From Bacteroidales bacterium (GTDB taxonomy: Bacteria; Bacteroidota; Bacteroidia; Bacteroidales; Bacteroidaceae), in assembly GCA_029218405.1 (NCBI GenBank), contig JAQXRG010000129.1:1-54715 (forward strand): a stretch of 54,715 nt of DNA, written 5' to 3'. Below, one piece after another: positions 40,529 through 50,393 of the stretch. Position 1 is the first letter of the stretch, and every line of letters starts with the position of its first letter. The notes beneath the pieces were generated by a model, which did no database searches, was not told where the DNA came from, and was given only the letters and a program-made list of their open reading frames with translations. The position numbers and the translations under genes were made by a program.

Positions 40529-42217
40529 GTGGAAACATTAGATTGGATTGTCATTGCCCTGTTCTTTGTGGCATTGGTAGGAATTATTGTCTGGGTTGTG
40601 AGCCAGAAGCAGAACAACTCGGCGGATTATTTTTTGGGTGGCCGTGACGCGACATGGATTGCCATCGGTGCGTCGTTGTTCGCCTCCAACATTGGTTCAG
40701 AACATTTGATTGGCCTGGCGGGAGCAGGTGCTTCCAGCGGTATGGCCATGGCGCACTGGGAAATCCAGGGGTGGATGATTCTGATATTGGCGTGGGTGTT
40801 CGTGCCCTTCTATACACGGAGTATGGTCTATACCATGCCCGAGTTCCTGGAGCGGCGCTACAACTCGCAGTCGCGGACCATCCTGTCGGTCATCTCGCTC
40901 GTGAGCTACGTGTTGACGAAGGTGGCCGTGACGGTCTATGCCGGTGGCCTGGTCTTCCAGCAGGTGTTCGGCATCAAGGAATTGTGGGGAATTGACTTCT
41001 TCTGGATTGCCGCCATCGGACTGGTCATCCTGACCGCTCTTTATACCATTTTCGGCGGTATGAAGTCCGTGCTGTACACATCTGTACTGCAGACCCCCAT
41101 CCTGCTGTTAGGTTCGTTGGTCATCCTGGTGCTGGGCTTCAAGGAACTGGGCGGCTGGGACGAGATGATCCGCACCTGTAGCGCCGTGACGGTGAACGAG
41201 TATGGCGACACGATGACCAACCTCATCCGTAGCAATTCCGACCCTGAGTTCCCGTGGTTGGGAGCCTTGGTCGGCTCGTCCATCATCGGCTTCTGGTACT
41301 GGTGTACCGACCAGTTCATCGTGCAGCGTGTCCTTTCCGGCAAGAACGAGAAGGAAGCCCGTCGGGGTACCATCTTCGGGGCCTACCTGAAGCTCCTGCC
41401 CGTGTTCCTGTTCCTCATTCCGGGTATGATTGCCTTCGCGCTGCATCAGAAGACCCTGGGCGACGGTGGCTTCCTGCCCCTGTTGGCCAACGACAACCCC
41501 AACGCTGACGCCGCTTTCCCCGTGCTGGTGGCCAAGCTGTTGCCGGCAGGCATGAAAGGACTGGTGGTATGCGGCATCCTGGCCGCACTGATGAGCTCGC
41601 TCGCCTCGCTGTTCAACTCGTCCGCCATGTTGTTCACCATCGACTTCTACAAGCGCTTCCGTCCCCAGACCTCCGAGAAGAAGCTCGTGGTCATCGGCCA
41701 GGTGGCCACGGTGGTGATTGTGGCCTTGGGTATCCTGTGGATTCCCATCATGCGTTCCGTGGGTGATGTGCTCTATACGTACCTGCAGGATGTCCAGTCT
41801 GTCCTGGCGCCCGGTATCGCCGCCGCCTTCCTGCTGGGTATCTGCTGGAAGCGCACCTCGGCACTCGGTGGCATGTGGGGCTTGCTCTCTGGCATGATTA
41901 TCGGTCTGACCCGTCTCGGCGCGAAGGTGTACTACAGTAACGCTGCTGACGCGGCCGACAGTGCCTTCAAGTACCTCTTCTACGACATGAACTGGCTGTT
42001 CTTCTGCGGCTGGATGTTCCTCTTCTGCCTCGCGGTGGTCATTGTGGTGAGCCTGCTCACCGAGGCACCCGCTCCGGAGAAGATTCAGGGACTGGTGTTC
42101 GGCACCGCCACGCCCGAGCAGATCGCACAGACCCGTGCCAGCTGGAACCGCTGGGATGTGGTTCACTCCCTCATCATCGTGGGAATCACGGCAGCGTTCT
42201 ACTGGTATTTCTGGTAA
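40529..42217 (+). CDS. Sodium/solute symporter, probable L-arabinose importer
   Basis: The protein has 562 residues and begins with GTG at 40529; no ATG is closer to the first membrane helix. It has about 14 membrane segments. SADYFLGGRDATWIAIGASLFASNIGSEHLIGLAGAGA, YTMPEFLERRYN and WYWCTDQFIVQRVLSGKNEKEARRG are hallmarks of the SSS sugar group close to SGLT. The operon context makes L-arabinose the likely substrate, carried with sodium. The gap to araR is 64 bp and contains a strong hairpin. Confidence 0.93.
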   Translation: METLDWIVIALFFVALVGIIVWVVSQKQNNSADYFLGGRDATWIAIGASLFASNIGSEHLIGLAGAGASSGMAMAHWEIQGWMILILAWVFVPFYTRSMVYTMPEFLERRYNSQSRTILSVISLVSYVLTKVAVTVYAGGLVFQQVFGIKELWGIDFFWIAAIGLVILTALYTIFGGMKSVLYTSVLQTPILLLGSLVILVLGFKELGGWDEMIRTCSAVTVNEYGDTMTNLIRSNSDPEFPWLGALVGSSIIGFWYWCTDQFIVQRVLSGKNEKEARRGTIFGAYLKLLPVFLFLIPGMIAFALHQKTLGDGGFLPLLANDNPNADAAFPVLVAKLLPAGMKGLVVCGILAALMSSLASLFNSSAMLFTIDFYKRFRPQTSEKKLVVIGQVATVVIVALGILWIPIMRSVGDVLYTYLQDVQSVLAPGIAAAFLLGICWKRTSALGGMWGLLSGMIIGLTRLGAKVYYSNAADAADSAFKYLFYDMNWLFFCGWMFLFCLAVVIVVSLLTEAPAPEKIQGLVFGTATPEQIAQTRASWNRWDVVHSLIIVGITAAFYWYFW

Positions 42218-42225
42218 GCCTGCCT

Positions 42226-42262
42226 GCAGGTTCCGGTCGGCCGGGACCTGCTCCTTCCTTGA
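42226..42262 (+). terminator. Intercistronic hairpin between the symporter and araR
   Basis: GCAGGTTCCGG (42226-42236) and CCGGGACCTGC (42241-42251) form an 11-bp stem, one pair being G-U, with a TCGG tetraloop. A CT-rich stretch follows rather than a pure T-run, so it is likely a partial terminator or an RNA-stabilising end than a full stop. Confidence 0.5.
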
Positions 42263-42281
42263 ATTCTAAACAATCAACCGT

Positions 42282-42959
42282 ATGCCTGAATATTATAGCA
42301 GTAACCCAAAGTTTTACGTGTCGGTGGACTGTATTATCTTCGGGTTCGACAAGAAAGAACTATACTTGCTGATTCTCCGTCGCAATTTCCAGCCCGCCGA
42401 GGGCGAGTGGTCCCTGATGGGAGGCTTCGTGCAAGCCGGCGAAAGCACCGATGACGCCGCCAAGCGCGTGCTGAAAGAGCTGACCGGACTCGACAAGGTC
42501 TATATGGAACAGGTGGGCACCTTCGGGGCGGTGGACCGTGACCCCGGCGAACGGGTCATTTCGGTGGCCTATTACGCGCTCATCAACATCAACGAGTACG
42601 ATGCCGAGCAGGTGCGCCTGCACGATGCCCACTGGATTCGGATGAACGAGCTTCCTCCGCTCATCTTCGACCACGAGCAGATGGTGGAGAAGGCACGTGA
42701 GCGGATGAAGACCCAGGCCTCCGTGGCTCCCATCGGCTTCAACATGTTGCCGCGGCTCTTCACCCTGACCCAGCTTCAGCACCTCTACGAGGCCATCTAC
42801 GGCGAACCCATCGACAAACGCAACTTCCGCAAGAAGGTGGCGGAAATGGGCTTTATCGAGAAGACAGACAAGATAGACAAGACCGGATCGAAGCGGGGAG
42901 CGGCCCTGTACAAGTTCAACAACCGCGTGTACCGCAAGGACCCGAGATTTAAATTATAA
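42282..42959 (+). CDS. araR: Nudix-type arabinose repressor AraR
   Basis: The protein has 225 residues. The N-terminal Nudix domain holds GGFVQAGESTDDAAKRVLKELTGL at about 47-70. The Nudix box G-x5-E-x7-REUxEE is degenerate: Gly48, Glu54 and Arg62 are kept, but the catalytic Glu positions 63 and 67 are Val and Leu, so hydrolysis is not expected. The C-terminal 80 residues are a winged helix (NMLPRLFTLTQLQHLYEAIYG, KRNFRKKVAEMGFIEKT). This is the NrtR-like layout of AraR, the L-arabinose-responsive repressor of Bacteroides. Being third in the operon it should control its own level. Confidence 0.92.
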   Translation: MPEYYSSNPKFYVSVDCIIFGFDKKELYLLILRRNFQPAEGEWSLMGGFVQAGESTDDAAKRVLKELTGLDKVYMEQVGTFGAVDRDPGERVISVAYYALININEYDAEQVRLHDAHWIRMNELPPLIFDHEQMVEKARERMKTQASVAPIGFNMLPRLFTLTQLQHLYEAIYGEPIDKRNFRKKVAEMGFIEKTDKIDKTGSKRGAALYKFNNRVYRKDPRFKL

Positions 42960-42988
42960 ACTGCATGACCAAATCATAACTGAAGAAT

Positions 42989-43675
42989 ATGCTTGAAGAA
43001 CTGAAAGAAAAAGTATTCCGCGCCAACCTCGACCTGGTGAAGCACGGACTGGTGATTTTCACGTGGGGGAATGTGTCCGCCATCGACCGCGCTACCGGAC
43101 GGGTAGTCATTAAGCCCAGCGGTGTGTCGTACGAGGCCATGAAGGCCGACGACATGGTGGTGGTCGATCTGGACGGTAACGTGGTGGAAGGCCGTCTGCG
43201 TCCCTCCAGTGACACGCCGACCCACCTCGTCCTTTACAAGGCTTTCCCCGAGATAGGAGGCGTGGTCCATACCCACTCCACGTACGCCACGGCGTGGGCA
43301 CAGGCCGGCAAGGACATTCCTAATATTGGCACCACCCACGCCGACTATTTCCACGATGCCATCCCTTGTACGGCCGACATGACCGAGGAGGAGGTGAAGG
43401 GCGCTTACGAGCGGGAGACCGGTAACGTCATCGTGAAGCGGTTTGAAGGCCTCAATCCGGTCCACACGCCCGGTGTGCTGGTGAAGAACCACGGCCCGTT
43501 CTCCTGGGGCAAGGATGCCGATGATGCCGTCCACAATGCCGTCGTGATGGAGCAGGTGGCCAAGATGGCCAGCATCGCCTACCTGGTGAACCCCCAGCTC
43601 ACCATGAATCCCCTGCTGGTGGAGAAACACTTCAGCCGTAAGCACGGTCCGAACGCTTACTACGGACAAAAATAA
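42989..43675 (+). CDS. araD: L-ribulose-5-phosphate 4-epimerase
   Basis: The protein has 228 residues, the normal size. [25 protein letters not shown] binds the phosphate end, [16 protein letters not shown] holds two of the zinc His residues, and [25 protein letters not shown] holds the later ones. It is a class II aldolase-fold enzyme that turns L-ribulose-5-phosphate into D-xylulose-5-phosphate, linking arabinose to the pentose phosphate pathway. It lies 29 bp after araR and 29 bp before araA, within the operon. Confidence 0.97.
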   Translation: MLEELKEKVFRANLDLVKHGLVIFTWGNVSAIDRATGRVVIKPSGVSYEAMKADDMVVVDLDGNVVEGRLRPSSDTPTHLVLYKAFPEIGGVVHTHSTYATAWAQAGKDIPNIGTTHADYFHDAIPCTADMTEEEVKGAYERETGNVIVKRFEGLNPVHTPGVLVKNHGPFSWGKDADDAVHNAVVMEQVAKMASIAYLVNPQLTMNPLLVEKHFSRKHGPNAYYGQK

Positions 43676-43704
43676 CCGAACTACGAATACTCAACGAAGA
43701 TAAT

Positions 43705-45219
43705 ATGATGAACAATTACGAAGTATGGTTCGTGACAGGGGCTCAGCTCCTGTACGGAGGTGATGCCGTCATTGCTGTTGACGCGCACAGTAACGAAATG
43801 GTAGCCGGCCTGAACGCCGGCGGAAAACTCCCTGTCAAGGTGGTGTACAAGGGCACCGCCAACTCCTCGAAAGAAGTGGAGGCCGTGATGAAGGCCGCCA
43901 ACAACGACGACCGCTGCATCGGTCTCATCACGTGGATGCACACCTTCTCACCGGCCAAGATGTGGATTCATGGACTGCAGCAGCTCCGCAAGCCGTTGCT
44001 GCACCTTCACACTCAGTACAACCGTGAGATTCCGTGGGACACCATGGACATGGACTTCATGAACCTCAACCAGTCCGCCCACGGCGACCGTGAGTTCGGC
44101 CACATCTGCACCCGCATGCGCATCCGCCGCAAGGTGGTGGTGGGCCATTGGCAGGACGAGGAGACCCAGCGTAAGATCGCTGTCTGGATGCGTGCCTGCG
44201 CCGGCTGGGCCGATGCCCAGGATATGCTCATCCTCCGTTTCGGCGACCAGATGAACAATGTGGCCGTGACGGACGGTGACAAGGTGGAGGCCGAGCAGCG
44301 GTTGGGATACCACGTGGATTATTGTCCGGTCAGCGAACTGATGACCTACCATGCCCGGGTGAAGGACGAGGAGGTGGACGCGCTCGTCGCCGACTATTTC
44401 GCCAGCTATGACCACGATGCCGCCCTGGAGGACAAGACGACCGAGGCCTACCAGAAGGTATGGAACTCTGCCAAGGCCGAGCTGGCTCTGCGTGCCATTC
44501 TGCAGGCGAAGGGAGCCAAGGGCTTCACCACGAACTTCGATGACTTGGGACAGACCGACGGCAGCTTCTTTGACCAGATTCCGGGACTGGCCTCACAGCG
44601 TCTCATGGCCGAAGGCTATGGCTTTGGCGCGGAAGGTGACTGGAAGTCGGCCGCGCTCTACCGCACCGTATGGGTCATGAGCCAGGGCGTAGGCTGCTCC
44701 TTCCTCGAAGACTATACCTTGAACTTCGATGGCGCCAACAGTTCCATCCTGCAGGCGCACATGCTGGAAGTCTGCCCCCTCATCGCTGCCGCCCGTCCGC
44801 GTTTGGAGGTGCATTTCCTCGGCATCGGTATCCGCAAGAGCCTGACCGTCCGTTTGGTCTTCACCTCGAAGACCGGCACAGGCTGTACCGCCACGGTCAT
44901 CGACCTTGGCAACCGCTTCCGTCTGATTGTGAACGACGTGGAATGCATCGAGCCGAAGCCGCTCCCCAAGTTGCCCGTGGCATCCGCGCTCTGGATTCCC
45001 ATGCCTAACTTCGAGGTAGGGGCCGGTGCCTGGATTTTGGCCGGTGGCACTCACCATTCCTGCTTTTCGTACGGCCTGTCGGCCGAGTATTGGGAAGACT
45101 ATGCGGAGATCGCCGGTATCGAGATGGTACACATCCACAAGGACACCACCCTCAGCGAGTTCAAGAAGGAGCTGCGCATGAATGAAGTGTATTATATGTT
45201 GAACAAGGCGCTCTGCTGA
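43705..45219 (+). CDS. araA: L-arabinose isomerase
   Basis: The protein has 504 residues, close to the E. coli enzyme. [73 protein letters not shown] in two parts, and [19 protein letters not shown] are diagnostic. Metal-site Glu and His residues lie in the [15 protein letters not shown] and [10 protein letters not shown] segments. It converts L-arabinose to L-ribulose in the cytoplasm and needs manganese in known members. Position in the operon is fifth. Confidence 0.98.
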   Translation: MMNNYEVWFVTGAQLLYGGDAVIAVDAHSNEMVAGLNAGGKLPVKVVYKGTANSSKEVEAVMKAANNDDRCIGLITWMHTFSPAKMWIHGLQQLRKPLLHLHTQYNREIPWDTMDMDFMNLNQSAHGDREFGHICTRMRIRRKVVVGHWQDEETQRKIAVWMRACAGWADAQDMLILRFGDQMNNVAVTDGDKVEAEQRLGYHVDYCPVSELMTYHARVKDEEVDALVADYFASYDHDAALEDKTTEAYQKVWNSAKAELALRAILQAKGAKGFTTNFDDLGQTDGSFFDQIPGLASQRLMAEGYGFGAEGDWKSAALYRTVWVMSQGVGCSFLEDYTLNFDGANSSILQAHMLEVCPLIAAARPRLEVHFLGIGIRKSLTVRLVFTSKTGTGCTATVIDLGNRFRLIVNDVECIEPKPLPKLPVASALWIPMPNFEVGAGAWILAGGTHHSCFSYGLSAEYWEDYAEIAGIEMVHIHKDTTLSEFKKELRMNEVYYMLNKALC

Positions 45220-45244
45220 TGCGGCGCGCCCTATCCTGAACACC

Positions 45245-46840
45245 ATGAATTCAGCAGCAAAATCCACCATTGAGGCGGGCAAGGCCATTCTCGGTATCGA
45301 GTTTGGCTCTACCCGCATCAAGGCGGTGCTCATCGATACGGAGTACCGCCCCTTGGCGCAAGGCAGTCATACGTGGGAGAATCAGTTGGAAGACGGGTTG
45401 TGGACCTACAGCCTCGATGCCATCTGGGACGGGGTACGCGCCTGCTACGCCGATCTCCGTGCCAACGTGCGCCGTCAGTACGATGCCGAACTGGAGACAT
45501 TGGCCGCCATCGGCGTGAGTGCCATGATGCACGGCTATATGGCCTTCAACAGCCGGCAGGACCTTCTCGTGCCCTTCCGTACGTGGCGCAACACCCATAC
45601 CGGTCCCGCCGCCGCCGCCCTTTCTCAGCTGTTCGCCTATAACATTCCCCTGCGCTGGAGCATCGCCCATCTCTACCAGGCCATCCTGAACGGCGAGGAG
45701 CATGTGGGCGAGATGGATTACCTGACCACGCTGGCGGGTTACATCCACTGGCAGCTGACCGGCCGTCGGGTGCTTGGCATCGGTGACGCTTCGGGCATGT
45801 TGCCCATCGACCCGGTGGTGAAGGATTATTCAGCGGCCATGATCGAGAAGTTCGACCGTCTCGTGGCGCCTTACGGCTACGCCTGGAAGTTGTCGGACAT
45901 CCTGCCCCAGGTGTTGCCCGCCGGTGCCGATGCGGGAGTCCTCACGCCGGAAGGCGCGCGCCGCCTGGACCCGACCGGCCATCTGCAGGCCGGCATTCCG
46001 CTGTGTCCGCCCGAAGGGGACGCCGGCACGGGGATGGTTGCCACGAACGCCGTGAAGTGCCGCACCGGCAACGTGTCGGCCGGCACCTCCTCCTTCTCCA
46101 TGATTGTGCTGGAGAAAGAACTGTCGAAGCCTTACGAGGTGATTGACATGGTGACCACGCCGGACGGCAGCTTGGTGGCGATGGTCCACTGCAACAACTG
46201 CACGTCCGACCTCAACGCCTGGGTGACCCTTTTCCGGGAATACCAGGAGCTGCTGGGGGTGAAGGTGGACATGGACGAGGTCTATGCCAAGCTCTACAAC
46301 CACGCCCTGACAGGCGCCGCCGACTGTGGCGGCTTAGTGTCCTTCAACTACATCTCCGGCGAGCCGGTCACCGGACTGGCCGAGGGCCGTCCGCTCTTCG
46401 TGCGTTCGGCCACCGACTCCTTTACCTTGGCCAATTTCATGCGGACCCATCTCTACGCTTCGGTGGGTGTGCTGAAGATGGGCAACGACATTCTCTTCAA
46501 CGAGGAGCACATCCAGGTGGACCGCATCACGGGCCACGGCGGACTGTTCAAGACCCCCGGTGTGGGACAGCGTGTGCTGGCCGCCGCCCTCAACTCGCCC
46601 ATCTCGGTCATGGAGACCGCCGGCGAAGGAGGTGCCTGGGGCATTGCCCTGTTGGGGGCGTATCTCGTGAACAGCCACGGCGAAACGCTGGCCGACTTCC
46701 TCGACCGGAAGGTCTTTGCCGGAAACGCCGGAGTGGAAATCGCTCCTTCTCCCGAGGAGGTGGCCGGCTTCAACGCTTACATTGAGCGCTACAAGGCCGC
46801 CCTTCCTGTAGAGCAGGCCGCTGTAGCCGCTCTTCGATGA
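45245..46840 (+). CDS. araB: L-ribulokinase, FGGY family
   Basis: The protein has 531 residues. [17 protein letters not shown] is the N-terminal phosphate-binding motif of the FGGY kinases, and [26 protein letters not shown] is the C-terminal ATP motif. [18 protein letters not shown] closes the domain. The position after araA and the arabinose context make L-ribulose the substrate; the sequence differs from E. coli AraB and is of the Bacteroidetes type. It starts 25 bp after araA and ends 31 bp before the arabinofuranosidase gene. Confidence 0.93.
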   Translation: MNSAAKSTIEAGKAILGIEFGSTRIKAVLIDTEYRPLAQGSHTWENQLEDGLWTYSLDAIWDGVRACYADLRANVRRQYDAELETLAAIGVSAMMHGYMAFNSRQDLLVPFRTWRNTHTGPAAAALSQLFAYNIPLRWSIAHLYQAILNGEEHVGEMDYLTTLAGYIHWQLTGRRVLGIGDASGMLPIDPVVKDYSAAMIEKFDRLVAPYGYAWKLSDILPQVLPAGADAGVLTPEGARRLDPTGHLQAGIPLCPPEGDAGTGMVATNAVKCRTGNVSAGTSSFSMIVLEKELSKPYEVIDMVTTPDGSLVAMVHCNNCTSDLNAWVTLFREYQELLGVKVDMDEVYAKLYNHALTGAADCGGLVSFNYISGEPVTGLAEGRPLFVRSATDSFTLANFMRTHLYASVGVLKMGNDILFNEEHIQVDRITGHGGLFKTPGVGQRVLAAALNSPISVMETAGEGGAWGIALLGAYLVNSHGETLADFLDRKVFAGNAGVEIAPSPEEVAGFNAYIERYKAALPVEQAAVAALR

Positions 46841-46871
46841 ATGATTGTTATCCATAACCTATTAGAACCGT

Positions 46872-48845
46872 ATGAAACTTACCTATTTATTAACCGCTTG
46901 CGCCCTCGGCTCCTCTCTCAGCCTGGGCGCGCAAGCAGTCAACGAGCTGGTCGTTCAGACCCATAAGCCGGGAGCGGAGATTCCCTCGACCCTCTATGGC
47001 CATTTCTTCGAGGACATTAACTTCGGCGCCGACGGGGGACTCTATGCCGAGCTCATCAAGAACCGTTCGTTCGAGTTCACCTATCCCCTCATGGGCTGGG
47101 ACGCTTTCGGACGTGTCACCGTGAAGGACGACGGACCCTTCGAACGGTGCCCTCACTATGTACGGCTGGAGTATCCCGGCCACGATGAGAAACGTACCGG
47201 ACTGGAGAACGCCGGTTTCTTTGGCATCGGACTGAAGAAGGACGCCACCTACCGCTTCACGGTATGGGCCCGGGGAGAGGCGCAGAAAATCCGCGTGCAG
47301 CTCATTGACAAATATACCCGTGGCGCTTCGCAGGTCATCGTGACGCAGGACCTGAAACTGACCTCCGCCGACTGGAAGAAGTACGAGCTGACCTTCACGT
47401 CGCCCGTCACCATCGACAAGGCCCATCTGCGCATCTTCCTCAAGTCGAAAGGCGGCGTGGACCTGGAGCACATCTCGCTCTTTCCCACCGACACGTGGAA
47501 GGGACGGGAGAACGGCTTGCGCAAGGACCTGGTGCAGGCGTTGGTGGACACCCGGCCCGGCATTTTCCGCTTCCCGGGCGGCTGCATCGTGGAGGGGACC
47601 GATCTCGCCACGCGCTACAACTGGAAGAACTCGGTAGGGCCGGTGGAGAACCGCCCTGTCAACGAGAACCGCTGGCATTACACCTTCGAGCACCATTTCT
47701 TTCCCGACTATTACCAGACCTATGGGATGGGCTTCTTCGAGCTCTTCCAACTGGCGGAGGACATGGGGGCGGAACCCCTGCCCATCGTGAACTGCGGACT
47801 GGCGTGCCAGTACCAGAACAAGGAGGAACACGCCCACGTGCCGGTGGACCAGCTCGACGGGTACATCCAGGACGCGCTCGACCTGATTGAGTTCGCCAAC
47901 GGCGACCCTACCACCACGACGTGGGGAAAGCTCCGCGCGGACATGGGGCACCCCGCTCCCTTCGGCATGAAGTTCATCGGGGTGGGCAACGAGCAGTGGG
48001 GGCCTGAGTACCCTGCCCGTCTCGCCCGGTTTGTCACCGCTATCCGCAAGGCCTATCCCGACATGAAGATTGTCGGCTCCTCCGGCCCCAATTCCGAAGG
48101 CAAGGACTTCGAGTACCTCTGGCCCGAGATGAAGAAACTGAAAGTGGACCTGGTGGACGAGCACTTCTACCGTCCCGAGCAATGGTTCATGGCTTCCGGC
48201 AACCGATACGACCATTACGACCGGAAGGGACCGAAGGTCTTTGCCGGCGAGTATGCCTGCCACGGCAAGGGGAAGGGCTGGAACCATTTCGAGGCCGCCC
48301 TGCTGGAGGCCGCATTCCTGACAGGCGTGGAGCGCAATGCGGACGTGGTGGAGATGGCCACCTATGCTCCGTTGCTGGCGCACGTGGAAGGCTGGCAGTG
48401 GCGTCCCGACCTGATTTGGTTCGACAACCTGCGCAGCGTCCGTTCCTGCAGCTGGCACGTGCAGTCGCTCTACGGGCACCACAAGGGCACCCGCGTGCTG
48501 CCGCTGACCATGGACAAGCAGGCAGTGGCCGGCAACGAGGGACAGAACGGACTCTTTGCCAGTGCCGTGTGGGACGATCCTACCCGGTCGTACATCGTGA
48601 AGGTGGTCAACACCTCCGCTTCCGACCAGCCGCTGCAGCTGCGTTTTGAGGGGCTGAAGAAGAAGGACACCCTGGCCGGCGGTAGCGTCATCACCTTCCA
48701 CAGCGATGACCTCGATGCGGAGAACACGCTCGACGAACCGGACCGCATCGTACCGAAGGAGGCACAACTGCAGGCCGAAGGCACTGTCGTGAATACGGTC
48801 ATCGGCGCCAAGACCTTCGCCGTCTATCGGCTCGTCCGGAAGTGA
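46872..48845 (+). CDS. Secreted GH51 alpha-L-arabinofuranosidase
   Basis: The protein has 657 residues with a signal peptide ending near LSLGAQA. IPSTLYGHFFEDINFGADGGLYAELIKNRSFE opens the family. An inserted CBM4-like beta domain spans about residues 75-200. The catalytic acid/base is Glu374 in GVGNEQWG; Glu460 in FAGEYACHG is the likely nucleophile. A C-terminal beta-sandwich follows. It cuts terminal arabinose from arabinan or arabinoxylan fragments, and the sugar then enters through the symporter of the same operon. It is the last gene before a two-way terminator. Confidence 0.95.
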   Translation: MKLTYLLTACALGSSLSLGAQAVNELVVQTHKPGAEIPSTLYGHFFEDINFGADGGLYAELIKNRSFEFTYPLMGWDAFGRVTVKDDGPFERCPHYVRLEYPGHDEKRTGLENAGFFGIGLKKDATYRFTVWARGEAQKIRVQLIDKYTRGASQVIVTQDLKLTSADWKKYELTFTSPVTIDKAHLRIFLKSKGGVDLEHISLFPTDTWKGRENGLRKDLVQALVDTRPGIFRFPGGCIVEGTDLATRYNWKNSVGPVENRPVNENRWHYTFEHHFFPDYYQTYGMGFFELFQLAEDMGAEPLPIVNCGLACQYQNKEEHAHVPVDQLDGYIQDALDLIEFANGDPTTTTWGKLRADMGHPAPFGMKFIGVGNEQWGPEYPARLARFVTAIRKAYPDMKIVGSSGPNSEGKDFEYLWPEMKKLKVDLVDEHFYRPEQWFMASGNRYDHYDRKGPKVFAGEYACHGKGKGWNHFEAALLEAAFLTGVERNADVVEMATYAPLLAHVEGWQWRPDLIWFDNLRSVRSCSWHVQSLYGHHKGTRVLPLTMDKQAVAGNEGQNGLFASAVWDDPTRSYIVKVVNTSASDQPLQLRFEGLKKKDTLAGGSVITFHSDDLDAENTLDEPDRIVPKEAQLQAEGTVVNTVIGAKTFAVYRLVRK

Positions 48846-48864
48846 CGCATCCTTCCTGACGGGT

Positions 48865-48917
48865 ACAAAAAAGCTCCAGGCTTGCACGGACACCGCAAGG
48901 GCCGCGCAAGCCTAGAG
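48865..48917. terminator. Two-way terminator between the arabinose operon and pgk
   Basis: AGGCTTGC (48878-48885) and GCAAGCCT (48906-48913) form the core stem, widened by CT/AG pairs outside. On the minus strand it is followed by GCTTTTTTG, a good T-run for pgk. On the plus strand the tail is weaker (TTATTCTTG) but placed for the GH51 gene. Confidence 0.75.
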
Positions 48918-48947
48918 TTATTCTTGTCACAAGGACCGTCGGTCAGC

Positions 48948-50201
48948 TTATTCGCCGCAGATGGCAGCTACACCCGGCAACACCTTGCCTTCGATGGCTT
49001 CCAGCAGAGCACCGCCACCGGTAGAGATGTAAGACACCTGGTCGGCCATGCCGAACTTGTTGATGCAGGCAACAGAGTCACCGCCACCAATCAGGGAGAA
49101 GGCACCGTTGGCAGTAGCCTTGGCGATGGCTTCAGCGATGGCACGCGAGCCAGCCGTGAAGTTGTCGAATTCGAACACACCGGCAGGACCGTTCCACAGG
49201 ATGGTCTTCGCATCTTCGATAGCAGCAGCGAATGACTTCTGGGTCTCCGGACCGGCATCCAAGCCTTCCCAGCCTTCGGGGATAGCGTTGGCAGGTACAA
49301 TCTGCGTGTTGGCGTCGTTCGAGAAGTCGTCAGCAGCCACACAGTCGGTACCCAGTACCAGGTTCACACCCTTAGCCTTGGCCTTTTCGATGATGTCGAG
49401 AGCCAGCTGCAGCTTGTCGTCCTCGCAGATGGACTTACCAATCTGTCCACCCTGTGCCTTGGCGAACGTATAGGTCATACCGCCGCAGAGGATGAGGTTG
49501 TCCACCTTGTCCATCAGATTCTCGATGATGCCGATTTTGGTCGATACCTTCGAGCCACCCATGATAGCGGTGAACGGACGCTTGATGTCCTTCAGCACGT
49601 TGTCAACGGCCTTCACTTCCTTTTCCATCAGGTAGCCCAGCATCTTGTGGTCAGCGTCGAAGTAGTCAGCGATGACAGCGGTAGAAGCGTGCTTGCGGTG
49701 AGCGGTACCGAAAGCGTCCATCACATAGCAGTCAGCGTAAGAAGCCAACGTCTTGGCGAATTCCTTCTGCGAAGCCTTCATGGCCTTCTTGGCGTCGTTG
49801 TAGGCAGGGTCTTCCTTGTCGATGCCTACGGGCTTGCCTTCTTCTTCCGGATAGAAGCGGAGGTTTTCGAGCAGTAACACTTCACCGGGCTTCAGGGCGG
49901 CGGCAGCCTCCTGTGCCTTGGCGCAGTCGGGAGCGAACTGTACGGGTGCGCCGAGAGCGGCGGCCACAGCGTCCACAATCTGGCTCAGCGAGAACTTGGC
50001 ATTCACCTTGCCTTTGGGCTTGCCCATGTGCGACATGATGATCAGCGCGCCGCCGTCGGCCAACACTTTCTTCAAAGTGGGGAGTGCGCCACGGATACGG
50101 GTGTCGTCAGTGATTTTACCATTCTCGTCCAGGGGCACATTGAAGTCCACGCGTACGATTGCCTTCTGTCCGGCAAAGTTGAATTTGTCAATAGTCATCA
50201 T
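48948..50201 (-). CDS. pgk: Phosphoglycerate kinase
   Basis: The protein has 417 residues; the first two codons are both ATG, so 50198 is an equally good start. Family marks are [22 protein letters not shown] in two parts, [57 protein letters not shown] and [14 protein letters not shown]. It makes ATP and 3-phosphoglycerate in glycolysis. It stands alone on the minus strand with its own promoter and terminator, apart from gapdh or tpi genes. Confidence 0.98.
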   Translation of the reverse strand: MMTIDKFNFAGQKAIVRVDFNVPLDENGKITDDTRIRGALPTLKKVLADGGALIIMSHMGKPKGKVNAKFSLSQIVDAVAAALGAPVQFAPDCAKAQEAAAALKPGEVLLLENLRFYPEEEGKPVGIDKEDPAYNDAKKAMKASQKEFAKTLASYADCYVMDAFGTAHRKHASTAVIADYFDADHKMLGYLMEKEVKAVDNVLKDIKRPFTAIMGGSKVSTKIGIIENLMDKVDNLILCGGMTYTFAKAQGGQIGKSICEDDKLQLALDIIEKAKAKGVNLVLGTDCVAADDFSNDANTQIVPANAIPEGWEGLDAGPETQKSFAAAIEDAKTILWNGPAGVFEFDNFTAGSRAIAEAIAKATANGAFSLIGGGDSVACINKFGMADQVSYISTGGGALLEAIEGKVLPGVAAICGE

Positions 50202-50253
50202 AATATCAATTCTTTATGTTAAAAATTTGTTGTTGATGTTTCTATAGGTTGTA

Positions 50254-50261
50254 CAAAGGTA
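50254..50261 (-). promoter_or_regulatory. -7 element of pgk
   Basis: TACCTTTG on the minus strand is an exact TAnnTTTG match 52 bp before the pgk ATG. A TTG lies too close (10 bp away) to be the -33 box. Confidence 0.6.
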
Positions 50262-50334
50262 AGAAAAAAAGCAACCGCTTGTTCGTTTCTGACGGATTTT
50301 TTTTATTGCTTTCCGGGGGAAGGCAGCAAAGAGT

Positions 50335-50364
50335 CCCCTGGCCGCAAGGAAGTGCGGACAGGGG
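50335..50364 (-). terminator. Hairpin after the FadL-type gene
   Basis: CCCCTGGCCGCA (50335-50346) pairs with TGCGGACAGGGG (50353-50364), with one mismatch. It begins 29 bp after the minus-strand stop, but the T-run that should follow is short, so termination strength is doubtful. Confidence 0.45.
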
Positions 50365-50393
50365 GCTGTAAGCGTAAGGGGTCACTCCGTCGG

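Noticed and set aside
46890-48893. A 667-codon open frame on the minus strand
   Set aside because: It is antisense to the GH51 gene, shows no domain and has the His/Val/Leu-rich composition of an antisense shadow.
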